A stretch of DNA of 64,000 nucleotides from positions 496,001 to 560,000 of the forward strand of contig NZ_LR130778.1 in the NCBI RefSeq assembly GCF_900538275.1, given 5' to 3'. This document shows, in pieces, positions 48,599 through 55,792 of the stretch. Origin of the DNA: Petrocella atlantisensis. GTDB taxonomy: Bacteria; Bacillota; Clostridia; Lachnospirales; Vallitaleaceae. Each line of letters begins with the position of its first letter. Position 1 is the first letter of the stretch. The position numbers and the translations under genes were made by a program. Under the pieces are notes generated by a model. The model did not search any database, was not told the DNA's origin, and worked only from the letters and a program-made list of their open reading frames with translations.

Positions 48599-48627
48599 TT
48601 GAATATTTATGGTATTCATGATAAAAT
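48599..48627 (+). promoter_or_regulatory. Promoter of the NifU-like/GGGtGRT pair
   Basis: TTGAAT (48599-48604), 17 bp and TAAAAT (48622-48627). A TGAATA/TATTCA inverted repeat overlaps the -35 (about 48600-48618) and may be an operator. Confidence 0.6.
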
Positions 48628-48634
48628 GTTCTAG

Positions 48635-48831
48635 GTATGTTACATACAATTTATAGGTTGGCTGATAAAATGATTACTAATCTCACAATCATAGAATCTT
48701 CCTAACCTTACCTCTAATTATGACCGATTACGAGTTCAAATTAGAGATATAAATTTGTCAATTTTTATACAATGGTTAAAGGGTTTTTGACGCCTTAACC
48801 ATACAATTAATGTAACGGAAGGAGATCCAAT
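48635..48831 (+). promoter_or_regulatory. Long structured leader of the NifU-like/GGGtGRT pair
   Basis: About 200 nt without a gene. It holds two hairpins, CTCTAATT/AATTAGAG (48712-48746) and ATGGTTAA/TTAACCAT (48772-48802). The second lies 30 nt before the start codon and has no T-run. No known riboswitch class is recognisable; it may control translation or stability. Confidence 0.45.
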
Positions 48832-49524
48832 ATGATTTACTCACATGAAGTAGAAAATATGTGTACAGTTTCAAGAGGACCAATTCACGGACCCGCTCCA
48901 ATTCCAGAAGAAGGAAAATGGGTCAAAGCTTATGATGTTACCGATATTTCCGGTTTAACACATGGTATCGGTTGGTGCGCACCTCAACAAGGCGCATGTA
49001 AATTAACCCTTAACGTAAAAGAAGGTATTATCCATGAGGCTCTAATCGAAACCATTGGTTGTTCAGGCATGACTCATTCTGCTGCTATGGCTTCAGAGAT
49101 CCTAACAGGAAAAACTATTCTAGAAGCTTTGAACACGGACTTAGTCTGTGATGCCATCAACGTTGCTATGAGAGAACTTTTCTTACAAATTTCTTATGGT
49201 AGAACGCAAACAGCTTTCTCCGAAGGTGGCCTACCTATTGGCGCTGGCCTTGAAGACCTTGGTAAAGGATTAAGATCACAAGTTGGTACGATGTATGGCA
49301 CAAGTGCTAAAGGTGTACGTTACCTCGAAATGGCTGAAGGTTATGTTGTCGGTATGGGACTTGATGCTAATGGCGAAGTCATCGGATACAGATTTGTTCA
49401 TCTTGGAAAAATGATGGAAATGGTTGCTAAAGGTATAGATGCTAATGAAGCAATGGAAAAAGCAACGAGTCAATACGGTCGTTTTAACGAAGCTGTTAAA
49501 GTCATAGACCCAAGACACGAATAG
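48832..49524 (+). CDS. NifU-like iron-sulfur scaffold protein
   Basis: 230 aa. A leading segment (MIYSHEVENMC) precedes a NifU/IscU-like domain: CAPQQGACKLTLNVKEGIIHEALIETIGCSGMTHSAAMASEILTGKTILEAL, with cysteines at about 49, 55 and 76. The C-terminal half (RYLEMAEGYVVGMGLDANGEVIGYRFVHLGK) is not in classic NifU. It pairs with the GGGtGRT gene 22 bp downstream, a combination seen in Clostridia. An Fe-S scaffold role is inferred from the fold; the client is unknown. Confidence 0.82.
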   Translation: MIYSHEVENMCTVSRGPIHGPAPIPEEGKWVKAYDVTDISGLTHGIGWCAPQQGACKLTLNVKEGIIHEALIETIGCSGMTHSAAMASEILTGKTILEALNTDLVCDAINVAMRELFLQISYGRTQTAFSEGGLPIGAGLEDLGKGLRSQVGTMYGTSAKGVRYLEMAEGYVVGMGLDANGEVIGYRFVHLGKMMEMVAKGIDANEAMEKATSQYGRFNEAVKVIDPRHE

Positions 49525-49546
49525 AATATACAGGAGGAATAAAATC

Positions 49547-50548
49547 ATGTTATTTGAAAGTTATGATAGAAGAATCAATCAAATTACGCCAGTACTTGAA
49601 AAATATGAGCTTGGTACATTAGAAGATGCCAGACAATTATGTTTAGACAAAGGCGTTGATGTTCATGAAATCGTTAAAGGCATTCAACCTATCTGTTTTG
49701 ATAACGCATTGTGGTCATACACTTTAGGTGCTGCTATTGCAATAAAAAAAGGTCAAACTGCTGCTGCTGACGTTGCTGAAACGCTTGGTGAAGGCCTACA
49801 GGCTTTCTGTATTCCAGGTTCAGTTGCTGATCAAAGAGCTGTTGGTATCGGTCACGGTAATCTAGCTGCTATGCTTCTTAGAGAAGAAACACAATGTTTT
49901 GCTTTGGTTGCCGGTCATGAGTCTTTTGCTGCTGCTGAAGGTGCCATTGGTATTGCTATGAGCGCTAATAGAGTTAGAACCAACCCACTTAGAGTTATCT
50001 TAAATGGCCTTGGAAAAGATGCTGCTTATATGATTTCTAGAATCAACGGTTTTACACATGTTGAGACTGAGCTTGATTATGCTACCGGCAAGCTTAATGT
50101 GATCAAAGAAACACGTTTTTCTGATGGTCCTCGTGGCGCTGTTAAGTGCTTCGGTGCTGATGATGTTGTTGAAGGTGTTGCTATTATGCATGCTGAAGGC
50201 GTTGATGTTTCTATAACAGGAAACTCAACTAACCCTACTCGCTTCCAACACCCTACTGTTGGTACTTACAAGAAAGAATGTAACCTTCTTGGTAAGAAAT
50301 TCTTCTCTGTTGCTTCAGGTGGTGGTACTGGTAGAACTTTACATCCTGATAATATGGGTGCTGGTCCAGCTTCTTATGGTATGACAGATACTATGGGTAG
50401 AATGCACTCTGATGCTCAGTTTGCTGGTTCTTCTTCAGTTCCTGCTCACGTTGAGATGATGGGATTAATCGGAATGGGTAACAACCCTATGGTTGGTGCT
50501 TCTGTTGCGGTTGCTGTTGCTGTCGAAGAGGCTATGAGGAAGGCTTAA
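49547..50548 (+). CDS. GGGtGRT protein (uncharacterised family)
   Basis: 333 aa soluble protein named for its motif, here VASGGGTGRTLHPDN (about 257-271). Other conserved stretches are IGHGNLAAMLLREETQCFALVAGHESFAAAEGAIGIAM and STNPTRFQHPTVGTY. It has no known reaction. Constant pairing with the NifU-like protein suggests it carries or receives an iron-sulfur cluster; the few cysteines (about 29, 46, 87 and 118) do not form a standard ligand motif. CAGGAGGAATAAAATC precedes the ATG. Codon use is strongly biased to GCT and GGT, as in highly expressed genes. Confidence 0.85.
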   Translation: MLFESYDRRINQITPVLEKYELGTLEDARQLCLDKGVDVHEIVKGIQPICFDNALWSYTLGAAIAIKKGQTAAADVAETLGEGLQAFCIPGSVADQRAVGIGHGNLAAMLLREETQCFALVAGHESFAAAEGAIGIAMSANRVRTNPLRVILNGLGKDAAYMISRINGFTHVETELDYATGKLNVIKETRFSDGPRGAVKCFGADDVVEGVAIMHAEGVDVSITGNSTNPTRFQHPTVGTYKKECNLLGKKFFSVASGGGTGRTLHPDNMGAGPASYGMTDTMGRMHSDAQFAGSSSVPAHVEMMGLIGMGNNPMVGASVAVAVAVEEAMRKA

Positions 50549-50574
50549 GAATAAAATTTGGTTAATTGGCTAGT

Positions 50575-50717
50575 AGGTCCCATGAAAACCCTTCCACAGT
50601 CTGTATGACTACGGTCTCCGATTGGTGCATCCATGCACCAAAAGTCGACGAGCAACATCCATGTTGCTCCACTTCAGTCACACAGTCTGCTCCAGGAACT
50701 TCATGGTCGATGTTGGT
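50575..50717 (+). repeat. Structured repeat family, copy B (143 bp)
   Basis: Same layout and length as copy A. Outer CCATGAA/TTCATGG, middle CTGTATGACT/AGTCACACAG, hairpin 1 TTGGTGC/GCACCAA and hairpin 2 GAGCAAC/GTTGCTC with loop ATCCAT. It lies between the GGGtGRT stop and its terminator, so it is probably in that 3' UTR. Confidence 0.92.
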
Positions 50718-50774
50718 AAGAGCCATATAAAATTATCCCAACTTTATCTTAAACTTTTTGAAGAGAATATAAAT

Positions 50775-50846
50775 AAAGCAGTATGTGTTCATTTTTGCTA
50801 GACCCTCTTGAGGAAAGGCTATAAAATGAATACGTACTGCTTTTTA
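50775..50846 (+). terminator. Terminator of the GGGtGRT operon
   Basis: A 21-bp stem (arm AAAGCAGTATGTGTTC, 50775-50795 with 50823-50843, two G-U pairs) with a CTC/GAG mini-hairpin in the loop and a T5 tail. It is related to the terminator at 27975. Confidence 0.88.
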
Positions 50847-50873
50847 AAATAAAAATTAGAGTGTTTCAAAATA

Positions 50874-51014
50874 AGGTCCCATGAAAACCCTTCCACAGTC
50901 TGTATGACTACGGCCTCCGATTGGTGCGTCCTGCACCAAAAGTCGGCGGACAGCTCCTGCTGTCTTGCTTAAGTCACACACACTGCTTCCAGGAACTTCA
51001 TGGTCGATGTTGGT
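50874..51014 (+). repeat. Structured repeat family, copy C (141 bp)
   Basis: Outer CCATGAA/TTCATGG, hairpin 1 TTGGTGC/GCACCAA with a shortened loop, hairpin 2 GACAGC/GCTGTC with loop TCCT. Flanks AGTGTTTCAA (50860-50869) and TTGAAGCACT just after the end also pair and are followed by GTTTTTTAAAA, so the whole unit could act as a branched terminator. Confidence 0.9.
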
Positions 51015-51219
51015 TGAAGCACTGTTTTTTAAAACTCGAATCAGTATTTTAAGGGTATATCGAACTGATAACATATTGTTAAAGTAGTATAAATACGTTA
51101 TACTTTATATTCTTGATTATTGTTGCAATTTCGATGCATACTTGGTACATTTATTAGAACAAAGAGGTGTGCTTTTAATTTCTCTTTTTTAATAAGTTCT
51201 ATTGAAAGGTGTGTGTGTT

Positions 51220-51477
51220 ATGAAGAATAGTTATGCTTTCTTTAATAATAAGGATTGTGATTATTTTCCTTGCCATATGACGGATCAGCCGGATACTTTT
51301 AATTGTAAGTATTGTTATTGTCCCCTTTATTTACTGGAGTGTAAAGGCAATTTTATTCTTGTTAATGGTGTTAAGGATTGTAGTAATTGCTTACTGCCCC
51401 ATCGTCCTGATAGCGATTTGTATATTAATAAGTTACTAAGAGAACAGGTTTTTAATAAGATTAAACCTCATCAATAA
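51220..51477 (+). CDS. Cysteine-rich small domain protein
   Basis: 85 aa from ATG 51220 after GAAAGGTGTGTGTGTT. Cysteines are arranged CDYFPCH, CKYCYCPLYLLEC and CSNCLLPH (nine in 65 residues), a zinc- or Fe-S-binding pattern of the PF04071 type. In other Clostridia this domain sits beside or fused to CobC-type phosphatases, as here: the histidine phosphatase converges and overlaps by 17 bp. A cobalamin-related role is inferred from that neighbour. Confidence 0.83.
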   Translation: MKNSYAFFNNKDCDYFPCHMTDQPDTFNCKYCYCPLYLLECKGNFILVNGVKDCSNCLLPHRPDSDLYINKLLREQVFNKIKPHQ

Positions 51478-52105
51478 ACCAACCTTGTTCCATGGGTTTT
51501 TCATAGTGAGAGACGTCACTCATGTAAACCACACTGAGTCGATCTTCGTCTGCATTGATTCTTGTCAGGCTTGTAGGCAATATATGCTTGCCTTCCCAAA
51601 AATGTTCCACATCCCGACCCTGAATATAATTTAATAGGCCTTTTATAACGATAGCGTGGGCGACGATAAATATTCTTCCGGCGCTATGCTTTCTAAGTAG
51701 TTCTTCAAAGAATTCTGCTGCTCTGTTTTGAACACTTTCAAAGCTTTCTTGACCTTCTAATGAGAATTCTTTAGGGTTATGCCAGAAATCCGAATGTTCC
51801 GTCGGCATCTCTATCTCGATTTCTGATATCAACCTACCTTCCCAATCGCCTACATGCATTTCTTTTAGTCGATCGTCATAAATAATTTTGCCACCAATAT
51901 AAGCATTCATAATTTCTGATGTATGTTTAGCCCTACCAAGAGGACTGGAATATATGGTTTTGATACCAATATTTTTTAGTCTTTGTCCTAACCATGCCGC
52001 CTGTTGTTTTCCCAGTTCCGTCAGTTCAGAATCGCCCTGACCTTGAAATCTTCTTATTTTATTCCACTGGGTCTCACCATGTCGTGTAATATAAATCTCT
52101 AGCAT
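51461..52105 (-). CDS. Histidine phosphatase family protein (CobC/GpmB-like)
   Basis: 214 aa. The catalytic RHGETQWN lies at residues 8-15, with SSPLGRAKHTSEIM, EMHVGDWEGRL and the second His in IFVAHAIVIKGLL. The family includes alpha-ribazole phosphatase and phosphoglycerate-mutase-like enzymes; the Cys-rich partner favours the former. A 17-bp overlap with that partner is tail to tail. Confidence 0.88.
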   Translation of the reverse strand: MLEIYITRHGETQWNKIRRFQGQGDSELTELGKQQAAWLGQRLKNIGIKTIYSSPLGRAKHTSEIMNAYIGGKIIYDDRLKEMHVGDWEGRLISEIEIEMPTEHSDFWHNPKEFSLEGQESFESVQNRAAEFFEELLRKHSAGRIFIVAHAIVIKGLLNYIQGRDVEHFWEGKHILPTSLTRINADEDRLSVVYMSDVSHYEKPMEQGWFIDEV

Positions 52106-52205
52106 TTAGCCCACTCCTTCATCTATGCCAATATTGTTAATTACTGATACTCTCACTAGTTATTATACCTATAAATCATCTATCTGTGAATCTTTATTAC
52201 TACAG

Positions 52206-52234
52206 TTGTTACATATTTAACCCTATGCTATAAT
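52206..52234 (+). promoter_or_regulatory. Promoter of the HD-GYP gene
   Basis: TTGTTA (52206-52211), 17 bp and TATAAT (52229-52234). The ATG at 52243 is too close to this -10 to be the start, so the start is placed at 52291. Confidence 0.75.
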
Positions 52235-52290
52235 TAATTCAGATGTCAAAACATACTTTAACCCTAATAGAATCGACAGTTGAGGTCGCT

Positions 52291-53358
52291 ATGAATCCAA
52301 TCAGGATTAATCAAGAAAATATTAAAGTGAATATGCGATTAGCTAAAGATGTCTTCAATGCAGAAGGCATATTACTTGTTCCCAAGGATACACTCATTTC
52401 AGCTAATCATATCGTTAAAATCAACCTTTATCATATCCATGATATATATGTATACCCCCAAGAAGAACAAGTTCCTCCTATAAGCCAGATGCGCCAGGCA
52501 CTTGCCAGTACCCCTGCTTTTATTGAATTTTCTTTCAAATATGACCGCAAGGTGGAAGATATACAAAAACAGTTGGCTCAAATTGTAGATACCGGTGCAA
52601 TCAATAGCGAAGGCTTGACACAGCTGGTGGATGATATATTAGATACTACCGTTTCCCAATCACAACTTTTTAGTTACATGTGCCGATTAAACTCAGCAGA
52701 TGATGTTACCTATAATCACTCTATGAATGTATCTCTATTCGCTAGTATTCTTGGAAAATGGCTTGGTATGTCCGAAATAAGCATTAAAGAATTAGCTTTG
52801 GCAGGACTGCTTCATGATATTGGAAAAATCATGGTGAATCAAAGTATTTTGAATAAAAATGGTCCTTTAACGGATGAAGAATTCGCACACATCAAACAGC
52901 ATACCACGTTAGGCTATCAAATGATTATGGGTTCAGACCTTCCTTACGGTATTAAGCAAGCCGTTTTGATGCATCATGAGAAAATGAATGGGCAGGGCTA
53001 TCCTTTAGGACTTAAATGGGAAAACATTCACGCCTATCCCAAGATTATATCTATCGTGGATATCTATGATGCTATGACCAGTGATAGACCCTATCACAAA
53101 CGCTTCCATCCTTTAGATGTGATTCGTATGTTTGAAGAGGAATGTTATGGATTCCTTGACACGCAGTACTTGTATATATTTTTGGAACATATTGCACAGA
53201 ATTTCATAGGTGAACACGTTCTTCTAAGTAACGGTCAAAGAGGTGAAATTATTTTTATTAATAAACAATCCCCGTCTCGCCCTCTTATAAAAAAGGATGA
53301 TGGGGTTATTATTGATTTGTTAAAAGATGGATCTGTTTTTATCGTTGATTTTATATGA
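52291..53358 (+). CDS. HD-GYP domain protein (c-di-GMP phosphodiesterase type)
   Basis: 355 aa from ATG 52291 (GAGGTCGCT before it). Residues 1-110 form an N-terminal domain of the DUF3391-like kind. The HD-GYP domain (about 135-300) has NHSMNVS, GLLHDIGKIMVN, KQHTTLGYQMI, MHHEKMNGQGYP and VDIYDAMTSDRPYH, so all metal-binding residues are present and it should hydrolyse c-di-GMP. A small barrel-like C-terminus follows. It precedes a TPR-GGDEF gene. Confidence 0.92.
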   Translation: MNPIRINQENIKVNMRLAKDVFNAEGILLVPKDTLISANHIVKINLYHIHDIYVYPQEEQVPPISQMRQALASTPAFIEFSFKYDRKVEDIQKQLAQIVDTGAINSEGLTQLVDDILDTTVSQSQLFSYMCRLNSADDVTYNHSMNVSLFASILGKWLGMSEISIKELALAGLLHDIGKIMVNQSILNKNGPLTDEEFAHIKQHTTLGYQMIMGSDLPYGIKQAVLMHHEKMNGQGYPLGLKWENIHAYPKIISIVDIYDAMTSDRPYHKRFHPLDVIRMFEEECYGFLDTQYLYIFLEHIAQNFIGEHVLLSNGQRGEIIFINKQSPSRPLIKKDDGVIIDLLKDGSVFIVDFI

Positions 53359-53576
53359 TCCGTAATAAGCAGTAGAAGGACCGGTTTTGTTCAACCGTTA
53401 TTTTTTCAAGACATTTCAAAAGACATTTAGCCAATTAAAGTACATTCGAACACTATGTAACGTTCTAATTGCTTCATCAAAGTGTTAAACTAGTACTTGG
53501 GTAGGTTAAATATAGGTACAAAGACTTATTGATTACGTTGGTTTTATTGGACATATCAATTACGGGGGTGATTGAG

Positions 53577-55139
53577 GTGAGTATTCTAATCATTAATAGT
53601 GGGGAAAACAGTTATATCAAATATGAAAAGATGGAATCAAATCCCCATCTTTTTAAAAGTTCTGCAATGAAGCTTCTAGAATCAGATCCCAATCATATAG
53701 AGACCCTAAATACCATCGCATACTGTCATTATTATTTAAGCGATTTTTATCAGTCTCTTGATTTTGCTCTAAGAGCTTACAATCTAGAAATCACCCGTTA
53801 TGCAAATGACGAACTCTATCACACTTGCAACTTACTGGGAAATATCTATCGTTTTTTAGGTATCTATGATACGGCCAACCACTATTATATGGCGGCTCTA
53901 AACACTACCCCCTCCTATCAAGTACAAGAAAAAAGATGTCAAACGCTACGCTATCTTGCTGTGGCTTATACCGAAATGAATATGAATGAATTTGCTATGG
54001 ATTATGCCATCGAGGGACTTCAACTTGCTGAACTACTAAATGATCCTAGACTGCTTGCTGATATACAGGTCGCGCTTGCCACCATTCATTATAAATCTGC
54101 ATTTTATGAAAAATCTTTGAAACTATGTAACGATGCTGTTTTACACTATGACAATCTTAAAAATATCAAAGGCATTACCAATGTCTTTCTACTTTGTGGC
54201 GATATTCATCAAAATACCGGCACTTACTCAACTTCTATGGATTATTATAATAAAGCTCTAAACCTATCAAAAGAAATAAAATACCGTTATGGTACTATTT
54301 ACGCTAATTATGCTTTAGGATGCTTGATGGTGACGCAAAAAGACTTTTTGATGGCTCACGAAGCGCTAGATGAGGCCTTGTCCTGCGCAAAACGCTATAA
54401 CATCCAACAGCCTAAGATTAAGATCTATTATGCGTTATCTGACTTGTATATCAAGCAATATGACTATGAGAAGGCCTACAATCTTTACAAAATAGCCACC
54501 GAACTCAATGACAACCTCAATTCCACCAAACAGCAATCTACCATATACAATCTGTATACCAAATATAACCTAGATCAAAAAGAAGCACAACTTAGGCAAT
54601 CCCTTCAGACCAATGCGCATCTCGAAGCACTTAACAAGCAACTTCTTGAACAAGTCCAACACGATTCATTAACTCAGTTATATAACAGGCGTGGTTTAAA
54701 GAATATTATAACTTACTACCCATGCACTGACATACATACCTTAGCGCTTTGTGACATCGATAAATTCAAAGATATCAATGATACTTATGGTCATCAATGT
54801 GGTGACTATATACTGATTGAACTTGCAAAGGTTCTAAAATCCAATTGTCCTACTAATTATAAAATCGCACGTTGGGGTGGCGAAGAATTCCTAATACTCA
54901 TGGAAAACACTGCAATCTCTGACGCTACTGATTTTGCAGAAAGCTTAAGAATTATTGTTGAAAACACCGTTTTCACTTACAGGAATCACAAAATAAGTTT
55001 GACTTTAACTTTCGGGGTGGGTACCCTTACCGATAGTTTTGAACAAAGTATTGAAGCTGTTGATCGGTGCCTCTATCTTGGCAAGAATTCCGGTCGAAAT
55101 CAGGTTGTTTTTGATGATGACTTATTTGATTTGGTATAA
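53577..55139 (+). CDS. TPR-repeat diguanylate cyclase
   Basis: 520 aa from GTG 53577, 8 bp after GGGGG; in-frame codons upstream lack a ribosome site. About eight TPR repeats fill residues 20-340 (ALNTIAYCHYYLSDFYQSLDFALRAYNLE and so on), then a short coiled coil and a GGDEF domain with active-site RWGGEEFLIL. It is cytoplasmic, with no membrane helix. The TPR array probably senses a protein or peptide and sets c-di-GMP output, opposing the HD-GYP gene upstream. Confidence 0.92.
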   Translation: MSILIINSGENSYIKYEKMESNPHLFKSSAMKLLESDPNHIETLNTIAYCHYYLSDFYQSLDFALRAYNLEITRYANDELYHTCNLLGNIYRFLGIYDTANHYYMAALNTTPSYQVQEKRCQTLRYLAVAYTEMNMNEFAMDYAIEGLQLAELLNDPRLLADIQVALATIHYKSAFYEKSLKLCNDAVLHYDNLKNIKGITNVFLLCGDIHQNTGTYSTSMDYYNKALNLSKEIKYRYGTIYANYALGCLMVTQKDFLMAHEALDEALSCAKRYNIQQPKIKIYYALSDLYIKQYDYEKAYNLYKIATELNDNLNSTKQQSTIYNLYTKYNLDQKEAQLRQSLQTNAHLEALNKQLLEQVQHDSLTQLYNRRGLKNIITYYPCTDIHTLALCDIDKFKDINDTYGHQCGDYILIELAKVLKSNCPTNYKIARWGGEEFLILMENTAISDATDFAESLRIIVENTVFTYRNHKISLTLTFGVGTLTDSFEQSIEAVDRCLYLGKNSGRNQVVFDDDLFDLV

Positions 55140-55142
55140 GTC

Positions 55143-55181
55143 AAAAAAAAATCCCTCATTCTAAAGAATGAAGGATTTTTT
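55143..55181. terminator. Bidirectional terminator between TPR-GGDEF and cyclophilin genes
   Basis: ATCCCTCATTC (55151-55161) pairs with GAATGAAGGAT (55166-55176) with one mismatch, with A-run before and T8 after. Confidence 0.87.
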
Positions 55182-55706
55182 TTATAGTTTTATAGGTTTT
55201 TCATATTGAGTATCAAAAGTCTCAACGGTCACTTCCGTCATGATTTGTGGCTCATTTGGCATGTCCATATGATTTCTCGGAACTTTTACAATGGCATCTG
55301 CCACTTCCTGTCCTTCAATGACTTTTCCAAATGCAGCATACTGCCCGTCTAGATGAGGTGCATTTTCTACCATTAAGAAGAATTGTGAACCTGCTGAGTT
55401 CGGACTTTGAGCTCTTGCCATGGATAGTACACCTTTGTCATGCTTTAAGTTGTTCTCGAATTTGTTATATGAAAACTCACCTTTAATACCATAGCCGGGA
55501 CCACCCATGCCATTACCATCCGGACATCCACCTTGAATCATAAAGCCGGGTATAACACGATGAAATGTTAAGCCGTTGTAAAAGCCTTCCTGAACAAGAG
55601 CTATAAAGTTATTAACTGTATTTGGCGCTATATCAGGATACAATTCTGCTTTGATTACACTCCCGTTGTTTATTTTAAATGTTACGATTGGATTTTTATT
55701 TGACAT
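55182..55706 (-). CDS. Peptidyl-prolyl cis-trans isomerase, cyclophilin type
   Basis: 174 aa. [40 protein letters not shown] and the N-terminal [21 protein letters not shown] are the cyclophilin core, with the catalytic Arg in FHR. Cytoplasmic folding helper. Transcribed alone; AAAGGAGATTGAT precedes the ATG. Confidence 0.96.
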   Translation of the reverse strand: MSNKNPIVTFKINNGSVIKAELYPDIAPNTVNNFIALVQEGFYNGLTFHRVIPGFMIQGGCPDGNGMGGPGYGIKGEFSYNKFENNLKHDKGVLSMARAQSPNSAGSQFFLMVENAPHLDGQYAAFGKVIEGQEVADAIVKVPRNHMDMPNEPQIMTEVTVETFDTQYEKPIKL

Positions 55707-55792
55707 ATCAATCTCCTTTTTTTGTTTTCTTAACCAGTATGGTCAAAGGTCATTATATCATAAATTATAAGGTTTGACAGCCCCTTGCATGT

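Noticed and set aside
50575-51014. Tandem palindromic repeats considered as a CRISPR array
   Set aside because: Units are 141-143 bp, branched and few, with no short regular repeat/spacer pattern and no cas genes.
50856-51074. 72-codon minus-strand frame across repeat copy C
   Set aside because: It only reads through palindromes; similar frames at 27533-27847 and 59238-59438 also follow the repeat and palindrome sequence, and none has a ribosome site or protein-like composition.
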